This document shows positions 14,085 to 20,391 of a stretch of 21,818 nucleotides of DNA, piece after piece. The translations under genes were made by a program, and so were the position numbers. Position 1 is the stretch's first letter. The number at the start of each line of letters is the position of its first letter. The notes beneath the pieces were generated by a model. The model searched no databases. It saw only the letters and a program-made list of their open reading frames with translations, and had not been told where the DNA came from. Source of the DNA: a bacterium (GTDB taxonomy: Bacteria; Patescibacteriota; Minisyncoccia; Minisyncoccales; MHMH01); NCBI GenBank assembly GCA_030648815.1, contig JAUSHA010000053.1, forward strand, positions 1-21,818. Reading direction: 5' to 3'.

Positions 14085-15055
14085 TTTCGTAAAACAACCG
14101 GAAATAATAATAATGCTTCGGCTATCCCCATTATCCATGATACCGTTCTTAGGGCGAATAATCCCAGGAGAGCCGGATAGTAAGAAAGGGGCGGCTTGAT
14201 CTCAATAATATTTTTAAAATATATGGCCAAAAGAATCAGGAAAAAGGCGAGTGCCGGATATAAAAACGATTTACTGAAAACAGATGCCAAGAAAAATAAT
14301 AATCCCAAAGAAAAAACAGGAACCTGCAGAGTCATGCTCGGAGTGCTCATGTGGTCTGATATTGTTTTAGAACCGTGCTGCATTAATATTCTTAAATGCC
14401 ATTTGGCGAAATTTTTTTGCTGTTTGTAAAAACCTTTCAAGCTGCTTCGGTGATAATGAAAAACTTTGGCTGCGGGATTATAGGTCATTTTTCCTAATTT
14501 AGTGAGCCGGTAGCCGAAATCAGAATCAACCGCCACCATTTGTTTTTCGTTGAATCTCACTTTTTTGGCGACTTCGGTTTTCAGGCAGAGATTCATTTCC
14601 GGCGCTCTGTTAATGTATTTAGGCGATCTGTTCCAGCGATTTTCCACTTCCAAGCCGATGATGGTCTGAAGAAAGGAAAGGCCTTGCGGCGTGCCGCAAT
14701 GGCCGGCCGTGGCTATTACTCCCTCTTCGGCAAATCCTTTAACTAATTCAGCCAGCCAATCAGGAGCGACCCGGCAATCGCCGTCGGTCATGGCCGTTAA
14801 TTCCGTATCAATACGGTCGAGTCCCCAATTAAGGGTAGCGGAAAGCCCTTCCGGAAATTGAAATAAATCCAGCTTGTCTTTGTATTGTTCTAAAATTTCA
14901 TAAGTACCGTCTTTGGAATAGCCGTCAATAATCATAATTCTGGCAGGAGCCGGATCCAGTTTTAATAAAGAATCAACGCAATTTTTAATTGTGTCTTTTT
15001 TATTAAGCACGGCTACAAAAACAGTTACATTTTTTAATATGGAAGTCGGCATCAT
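14081..15055 (-). CDS. GT2 glycosyltransferase with C-terminal membrane helices
   Basis: 324 residues. The GT-A domain covers about 10-235: FVAVLNKKDTIKNCVDSLL near the start, the DxD-type metal site Asp91-Gly-Asp93, and VDSDFGYRL at 176-184 as the likely catalytic-base region. Three hydrophobic helices follow (about 245-262, 264-281 and 295-320). This is the shape of inverting GT2 enzymes that extend a lipid-linked or membrane-bound glycan at the cytoplasmic face; donor and acceptor are unknown. It lacks the R-x-x-G-x-S-K-Y motif of the enzyme at 3750, so it is probably not a polyprenyl-phosphate sugar synthase. It starts at TAATG directly on the stop of the upstream radical SAM gene and ends in ATGA with the next one. 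Confidence 0.88.
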   Translation of the reverse strand: MMPTSILKNVTVFVAVLNKKDTIKNCVDSLLKLDPAPARIMIIDGYSKDGTYEILEQYKDKLDLFQFPEGLSATLNWGLDRIDTELTAMTDGDCRVAPDWLAELVKGFAEEGVIATAGHCGTPQGLSFLQTIIGLEVENRWNRSPKYINRAPEMNLCLKTEVAKKVRFNEKQMVAVDSDFGYRLTKLGKMTYNPAAKVFHYHRSSLKGFYKQQKNFAKWHLRILMQHGSKTISDHMSTPSMTLQVPVFSLGLLFFLASVFSKSFLYPALAFFLILLAIYFKNIIEIKPPLSYYPALLGLFALRTVSWIMGIAEALLLFPVVLRK

Positions 15056-16437
15056 TATTTAATGAATGATTTTATTATTCCCAGTCCGCCAGCCAGATAG
15101 TATTTAAAATCAGAGAAAGAGCGGATGCCTTTTAAAAACTGCCAGATATATTGGGGCCGTAAATAAAATTCGCGATTGGCTTTTCTGACCGTTTCTTCCA
15201 ATTCTTCGGAAGTTAAATTTTCTTCAATGACGGTAAAGTTCCCCTTTTTAACATAGGTGCCGGCCGGTTTTTCCATGGTTTTTAATTTGCCCTGATATTT
15301 CCCACCTTGAATTAATTTAAAAAGACCACTCCCTGGTAAAATTAATAAAACCGTACAACTGAAAAAATCCGGTTTTAATTTTTTAGCTAAATCAAGAGTT
15401 TCCCGGATAGTTTCTTTTGTTTCTCCGGGCAGTCCGATTATGAAGCCGCAGGAAGTCAATAAGCCGACTTTCCTGGTTATTTCAAGAGCCGAAATTGCCT
15501 GTTCTACGGTAAATTTTTTATTGATTGAATCAAGAATTTTTTGATTGCCCGACTCAATGCCGTAAATAACCATCCAACAGCCGGCCTCCTTCATTTTTCT
15601 TAATAATTCTTCATTAACTAAATTTACCCTGCTGGTGCACGACCAGCGAAATTTAAGCCCTCGTCTTAAAATTTCCTCACAGATTCCCTTAGCTCTTTGC
15701 GCGTTTAGGCTGAAATCATCATCAACGAATTGGATTTCTTTTGCCCCGTATTCGGTAATTAATTTTTCTATTTCATCAACAACATTTTTAGGAGAACGGG
15801 ACCGATAGATATCCTTAAAAACATCTTTGAAGCAAAAAGCGCAATGATAAGGGCAGCCGCGGGAGGTGATCATGCTAAAGCATGGTTTTTCCCTGCCGGC
15901 AGGAGGAAGAAATCTGTACTTTTCTATGGGGAACAATTCCCTGGCTGGGAAAGGCAAGTCATCTAGATTTTTTATGAAGTCCCTCGGCGGAGTGAGTTTA
16001 ATTTCTTTGCCATCTCGGTAGGCTATGCCGTTAATAGTTTCTAATGTCTTACCTTCAGCTAATTCTTGCATGGTGAGTTCGCCCTCGCCAATAGCGCAAA
16101 TATCCAATTGGGTGATTTCCTGCAGTGTTTCAACGGGCAGAGCCGAAGGATGAGGCCCGCCGGCTATGATTATGCTGTTCGGCAGGGCCTGGCGGCATAT
16201 TTCTATGGCGACCCTTGCCTTATCATAGTAAGGGCTGGCCATGGTAATGCCAATGATATCGGCTTTACTTTGAGATACTTTATTCTCGAGTGTTTCAAGC
16301 CCCATGCCTTCAGCCCAGGCATCAATGACGGAAACATCGGTATTTTTACTTTTAAGATAAGCGGCGATTGAAGCCAGCCCAAGGGGGAGAAGCGGGATTC
16401 TGCGTTCACCCGGCGGATTGACCAGTAGAATTTTCAT
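15055..16437 (-). CDS. Cobalamin-binding radical SAM enzyme, GGPH type (tandem paralogue A)
   Basis: 460 residues starting MKILLVNPPG. The B12 domain has GGPHPSALP (93-101) and IGEGELT (116-122). Cluster ligands are Cys195, Cys199 and Cys202 in RGCPYHCAFC. FVDDDFS, WSCTSRVN and YGIESGN follow. The usual YPGT is replaced by LPGS, and a basic insert (about QGGKYQGKLKTMEKPAG) comes next. The tail is EFYLRPQYIWQFLKGIRS. It is a tandem paralogue of the gene at 16434: residues 84-164 match it at 76 of 81 positions by eye, while the rest is only about 50-60 percent identical. The start overlaps that gene's stop by ATGA. The two genes probably act on related substrates (inference). Confidence 0.92.
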   Translation of the reverse strand: MKILLVNPPGERRIPLLPLGLASIAAYLKSKNTDVSVIDAWAEGMGLETLENKVSQSKADIIGITMASPYYDKARVAIEICRQALPNSIIIAGGPHPSALPVETLQEITQLDICAIGEGELTMQELAEGKTLETINGIAYRDGKEIKLTPPRDFIKNLDDLPFPARELFPIEKYRFLPPAGREKPCFSMITSRGCPYHCAFCFKDVFKDIYRSRSPKNVVDEIEKLITEYGAKEIQFVDDDFSLNAQRAKGICEEILRRGLKFRWSCTSRVNLVNEELLRKMKEAGCWMVIYGIESGNQKILDSINKKFTVEQAISALEITRKVGLLTSCGFIIGLPGETKETIRETLDLAKKLKPDFFSCTVLLILPGSGLFKLIQGGKYQGKLKTMEKPAGTYVKKGNFTVIEENLTSEELEETVRKANREFYLRPQYIWQFLKGIRSFSDFKYYLAGGLGIIKSFIK

Positions 16438-17831
16438 AATTTTTTATCTAAGAGCGATTGGATTACTTCCATACCGGCTTGCAAATAATATTTTAAATCA
16501 TCAAGAGATCGGATGTCTGTAAGGGTTTGCCAAAAATATTGAGGCCGCAGGAGAAATTTTCGTTTGACCATTTGCAGCTCATCTTTTAACTCTTCGTAGG
16601 TCAGGTTATCTTCAAGCACGGTATAATTCCCCTTGCCCAAAAAGATGCGGCCGCTTGATTCAAGGTTTCTTAATTTGCCGGGATATTCGCCGGCCTGAAT
16701 CAATTTAAAAAGCCGGCTGCCGGGAAAAATTGACAGAATACTGCCACTGATGAAATTCGGTTTTATTCTTTTCATCAAGTTAAGGGTATCTCGGATGCTT
16801 TCTTTAGTTTCGCCGGGTAATCCGATGATAAAATTGCAGACGGTTGCTATTTTTGCTCGCCTTGTCATTTTAAAAGCCGAGACTGCTTTTTCAGTATTGT
16901 ATCCCTTGCCGATCGCATCCAAAACTTTTTGATTGCCCGACTCCACTCCATAGCAGATAAATCGGCAACCGGCTTTATGCATCTTATTTAAAAGTTGTTC
17001 GGTAACCTGATCAACTCGGGTTGAAGTGGACCAACGGATTTTAACGCCTCGTTTTAAAATTTCATCGCAAATTCCTTCGGCTCTGGCTATATTCATAGAA
17101 AAATCATCATCGGAAAAGAAGATTTCTTTGGCATGATATTTGGAAATCAGTTCCTCGATCTCGTCAGCCACTCTCTTGGGGGAGACAGTCCGATAGATAT
17201 TTCTAAAGACGTCTTTTGAACAATAAGTGCAATTAAAAGGACAGCCCCGCGAGGTATTCATGATAAAGAAAGGCATTTTTCTACCATGGGGAGCGGAGGG
17301 CTTGTATTTTTGCAAGGGAAAAAGATCCCTGTTGGGGAAAGGCAAGTCATCCAGATTTTTTATAAAATCCCTCGGCGGAGTGAGCTTAATTTCCTTGCCG
17401 TCCCGAAAAGCTATGCCGTTGATTGTTTTTAAGGGTTTACCTTCAGCTAATTCCTGCATGGTGAGTTCGCCCTCGCCAATGGCACAGATGTCCAGCTGGG
17501 GGATTTCTCGCAATGTTTCAACGGGCAGGGCTGATGGATGTGGCCCGCCGGCTATGATGATGCTGTTTGGCAGAGCATTGCGGCATACTTCTATTGTAGA
17601 TTTTGCTTGGTCGTATCTGGGGCTAACCATATAAATTCCGACAATATCAGCCCTGGACAGAGAAACCCTTCTTGCCAGTTCCGCAGATTCTAATTTTTCC
17701 GCCCAGTCGTCTATAACAGAAATATCAATATCCTTATCTTTATTTTTAAGATAAGCGGCAATTGAGGCTAGGCCCATGGGCATGGAGAAAGCTTGAGATT
17801 CATTTGGCGGATTAACCAGCAGAATTTTCAT
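16434..17831 (-). CDS. Cobalamin-binding radical SAM enzyme, GGPH type (tandem paralogue B)
   Basis: 465 residues starting MKILLVNPPN. The B12 domain has GGPHPSALP (95-103) and IGEGELT. Cluster ligands are Cys197, Cys201 and Cys204 in RGCPFNCTYC. FSDDDFS and YGVESGN follow. The segment that reads WSC-x-x-R in most paralogues is WSTSTRVD, so that cysteine is lost. YPGT is replaced by FPGS, as in paralogue A. The tail is KFLLRPQYFWQTLTDIRS. It lies 13 bases downstream of the small flippase gene and overlaps paralogue A by ATGA. No clear Shine-Dalgarno was seen. The near-identical central block shared with paralogue A points to gene conversion or strong selection on the B12-binding domain. Confidence 0.92.
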   Translation of the reverse strand: MKILLVNPPNESQAFSMPMGLASIAAYLKNKDKDIDISVIDDWAEKLESAELARRVSLSRADIVGIYMVSPRYDQAKSTIEVCRNALPNSIIIAGGPHPSALPVETLREIPQLDICAIGEGELTMQELAEGKPLKTINGIAFRDGKEIKLTPPRDFIKNLDDLPFPNRDLFPLQKYKPSAPHGRKMPFFIMNTSRGCPFNCTYCSKDVFRNIYRTVSPKRVADEIEELISKYHAKEIFFSDDDFSMNIARAEGICDEILKRGVKIRWSTSTRVDQVTEQLLNKMHKAGCRFICYGVESGNQKVLDAIGKGYNTEKAVSAFKMTRRAKIATVCNFIIGLPGETKESIRDTLNLMKRIKPNFISGSILSIFPGSRLFKLIQAGEYPGKLRNLESSGRIFLGKGNYTVLEDNLTYEELKDELQMVKRKFLLRPQYFWQTLTDIRSLDDLKYYLQAGMEVIQSLLDKKL

Positions 17832-17844
17832 TTGATCTTTAGGG

Positions 17845-18219
17845 TTAGCTTTTGGCGACTAAAAATACGCCTAAAGCGATGAGCAGGCTTCCCGCGATAC
17901 GAAGAGAGGAAATATTTTCTTTAAAAATTAACCAGGAGGCGAGCAGAACCAAAATATAGACGACGGCCATTAAAGGGAAAGCGTGGCTTAATTCAAATTT
18001 GGTTAAAGTCAAAAACCAAGAGAAAAAACCGAGGGCGGAAAATAAAAGAATCAATAATATTTGCCAGTTCTTAAAAACAATAAAGGCGGCTTTTAGTAAA
18101 TTCGTAAAAGAATTCATTTCCGGCAGTTGCGGCATTAATTGGCCGATCGTCATTTTAAGCGCAATCTGCGAAGTTGCCGTAACAACAATAGTTATTAAAA
18201 GAAAAAGATATTTTTCCAT
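17845..18219 (-). CDS. SMR/EamA-like small membrane protein, second flippase paralogue
   Basis: 124 residues with four predicted helices (about 4-23, 53-71, 79-99 and 104-121). Like the protein at 1114 it lacks the drug-SMR glutamate in helix 1 and has Gln18 and Lys22 (SQIALK). It also shares the [LS]-[TK]-K-F-[EQ]-L-S loop, LASW in helix 3 and the ending GVFLVAK. It is the only such gene in the minus operon, as 1114 is in the plus operon. ArnE and ArnF are known to work as a pair, so these two could form a heterodimer, or each could serve its own operon (inference). It starts ten bases after the SPASM enzyme gene and lacks a visible Shine-Dalgarno. Confidence 0.8.
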   Translation of the reverse strand: MEKYLFLLITIVVTATSQIALKMTIGQLMPQLPEMNSFTNLLKAAFIVFKNWQILLILLFSALGFFSWFLTLTKFELSHAFPLMAVVYILVLLASWLIFKENISSLRIAGSLLIALGVFLVAKS

Positions 18220-18229
18220 ATTTTTAACT

Positions 18230-19390
18230 TTACCACGCTTTTTTTCTTTTGACTATCTCGACTAAAGATTGGGGAGACAGCCTCATGGAAGACAAAACAT
18301 TACAGTCATGGGTGCAACTGCATGATTTTTTAGCTTGGAATTGCTGACGGTATTTCCCGTAAAATTTTATTAAATCATAATCGGTCTCTTTGAGGTTCCC
18401 TAAAGGTTTTAACATCTCGCAGATTCCGACATCTCCTTCGGGATAAACAACCAGTTCGGTTTTTCCCGCCGGACAAGCGAGGTCGCCGCCTCTTTTTTCC
18501 AGAATTTTAATCGCCTCGATCATTCTTTGCCGGTTGATCAACGCAGTCAAGGTTTTATTTTTTTCTCCCCAAGCTTCTTTATCAAGATAAGCGAATACTT
18601 TTTTCATTTCGTCTATATTTAGCACAATATCTTGGTTTACGTCAAACCCGCTAAGGCGGTCCTTGGGGACTCCGAAAGTATGAAGGACGGTGGAGCGGGT
18701 AAAATTGAATTCGTGCCCGATGTTTTTAAGAGACCCTATCCGGCTGATTGTCTCGGGCAAATAAGCCGCATTTAAACGGTTGATTGAGGTAGAAACGAAA
18801 ATATTAATGAAGCGCTTCGGATATTTTTGCTTGTATTCTGAAAGAAGGGTAAGGGTTTTAAGGGTCTTTTCAAAAGAGCCGGGCATTCCCCTGATGCTGT
18901 CGTGAACGGATGACGGTCCGTCAAGCGATAAAATAAAGATAAACTTAATCTGCGTTTTAGCGAGAGTATTTTTTAAAAAAGACTCTATTCTTTCAATTAA
19001 AATTCCGTTGGTATCAATATTGACTATCTCGCAACCGTTTTCGGCGAAAGCAAAAATAATATCTTCAAGGTCGTTTCTTAAGAACGGCTCGCCTCCGGTA
19101 AGCGTTATTTGCTTTAAGCTGCCCTTGGCGGAGCGGGCCAGTTTCTGAATTTGTTCAAAAGATATTTCCTGGGCGGATACGACATTCGGAATATAAAAAC
19201 AGTGCTTGCATCTTAAGTTACATTTGTTGGTTATGAAAAATATCGCTCTTTTGGGAATTTTTTTTCCCATCAGTTCTTGCTTTTGAATTTTAACGAATAT
19301 TTTGGCGGCAAATCTTAGTAATCCCTCGGGTATTATGGCGGCAATCGGAGCCAGGTATCTCCATTTTTTTTCTATCAAATACGAAATCAT
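18230..19390 (-). CDS. Radical SAM/SPASM-type enzyme without a B12 domain
   Basis: 386 residues. After a hydrophobic N-terminal stretch (about 13-33) the radical SAM core shows Cys57, Cys61 and Cys64 in NKCNLRCKHC, then GGEP at 99-102 and SLDGPSS near 155. This is the MoaA/PqqE branch, unlike the eight cobalamin-type enzymes. The C-terminal part has Cys306, Cys324, Cys357, Cys359 and Cys363 (CPAGKTEL, VGICEM, CSCTHDC), as in SPASM or twitch domains that hold extra iron-sulfur clusters. Relatives modify peptides or oxidise sugar alcohols. No precursor-peptide gene is visible next to it, so a small-molecule or sugar substrate is more likely here (inference). The start overlaps the upstream GT2 by ATGA. 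Confidence 0.88.
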   Translation of the reverse strand: MISYLIEKKWRYLAPIAAIIPEGLLRFAAKIFVKIQKQELMGKKIPKRAIFFITNKCNLRCKHCFYIPNVVSAQEISFEQIQKLARSAKGSLKQITLTGGEPFLRNDLEDIIFAFAENGCEIVNIDTNGILIERIESFLKNTLAKTQIKFIFILSLDGPSSVHDSIRGMPGSFEKTLKTLTLLSEYKQKYPKRFINIFVSTSINRLNAAYLPETISRIGSLKNIGHEFNFTRSTVLHTFGVPKDRLSGFDVNQDIVLNIDEMKKVFAYLDKEAWGEKNKTLTALINRQRMIEAIKILEKRGGDLACPAGKTELVVYPEGDVGICEMLKPLGNLKETDYDLIKFYGKYRQQFQAKKSCSCTHDCNVLSSMRLSPQSLVEIVKRKKAW

Positions 19391-20391
19391 ATTTTTTTAA
19401 TAAGTGATTCCTTGTCGTTAAAGAACGATTGAGTGGTAAGCTTCCATGCCTTGAGCCAGGCAAGCAGCATATTTATTAAACTGAATAAGACAAATATGGG
19501 AAAGTTTTGAGAAGAATTCTTTGATTTTTTTTGCAACACGTCGCTGGAACGCATTTTGCGGGAGAATATTTGAGAAAGGAGGACAATGGGGGTGAAAGTT
19601 ATATCAAGCAGGGGGAGTATGGGCAAAAGGCCGGGGAAGTGGCAGAAAAGAAGCTTTAATCTGCTCCTGTGCATAGTTGAGACATAGTTCCATGGCGTAT
19701 TAAAGAACCAAAACTTGCTTCCTTCGCGGCCTTCGGAAGAACGGTGATGGAGGAGGCAGGTATCGTTTTGAATAAGAAAAGGTTTTTTTGAGTTGGCTTT
19801 GCCGGCTAATCTCAAACAAAAATCTATATCTTCATGCATGTCAAAATAAGGGGAGAAACCGTTGATTGATAAGAAATCTTTTTTGGAAACCAGGAGATTA
19901 TTTGTCGGAATGAATTTGGGATATATTTTGAAGGCTTCCCGCATAGGCAGGTGTTTCACAAAAAATATCCAGTTCGGAAAATATTGGTAGGCAATGGCGT
20001 AGAGTTTTTTGTCAATTCTGATCATTTCTCCGCCAACGCCTGCCAAGCACTTATCTTGTTTAAGATGCGAGACCATTTTTTCAAGCAAGTCAGAATCGGT
20101 TACTTCCGTATCACTGTCCAAGAACCACAAAAATTCTCCCTTGGCTATTTTAGCCCCGGCATTTCTTGCCGGGGAAGGGCCCAGGTTGGCGGGAAAACGC
20201 AGGAGAGAGCATTTGAATTTACCGACAACTTTTTTTATCGCCCGATAATCCTTACTGCCGTCATCCACCACGATAATTTCTAAGGTGCCGGAAAACTTGA
20301 TTTTTTTTAATGAAGCCAAAAGCCTTTGCAGGGCATCGGCCCTTTCAAAGCAGGGGATTATCGCTGAAACCAAAATTTTATTTTTGTTCAT
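19387..20391 (-). CDS. GT2 glycosyltransferase
   Basis: 334 residues from the ATG at 20391 (MNKNKILVS). An in-frame ATG at 20406 would add five residues; neither has a clear ribosome site. The GT-A core has IIPCFERADALQRLL, VVDDGSKD (41-48), the metal site DSDTE at 92-96 and MHEDIDFCLRL (185-195), whose Glu187-Asp188 is the likely base. This resembles rhamnosyl- and other glycan-chain-extending GT2 enzymes; donor and acceptor are unknown. Residues from about 235 are aromatic and hydrophobic and probably give membrane contact, ending in one helix near 300-320. It overlaps the upstream radical SAM gene by 14 bases and the SPASM gene by ATGA, so it is probably cotranscribed with both. Confidence 0.87.
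   Translation of the reverse strand: MNKNKILVSAIIPCFERADALQRLLASLKKIKFSGTLEIIVVDDGSKDYRAIKKVVGKFKCSLLRFPANLGPSPARNAGAKIAKGEFLWFLDSDTEVTDSDLLEKMVSHLKQDKCLAGVGGEMIRIDKKLYAIAYQYFPNWIFFVKHLPMREAFKIYPKFIPTNNLLVSKKDFLSINGFSPYFDMHEDIDFCLRLAGKANSKKPFLIQNDTCLLHHRSSEGREGSKFWFFNTPWNYVSTMHRSRLKLLFCHFPGLLPILPLLDITFTPIVLLSQIFSRKMRSSDVLQKKSKNSSQNFPIFVLFSLINMLLAWLKAWKLTTQSFFNDKESLIKKI

Noticed and set aside
18230..19390. RiPP (modified peptide) locus around the SPASM enzyme
   Set aside because: No short precursor-like ORF, peptidase or peptide exporter is seen nearby; the neighbours are glycosyltransferases and a flippase.
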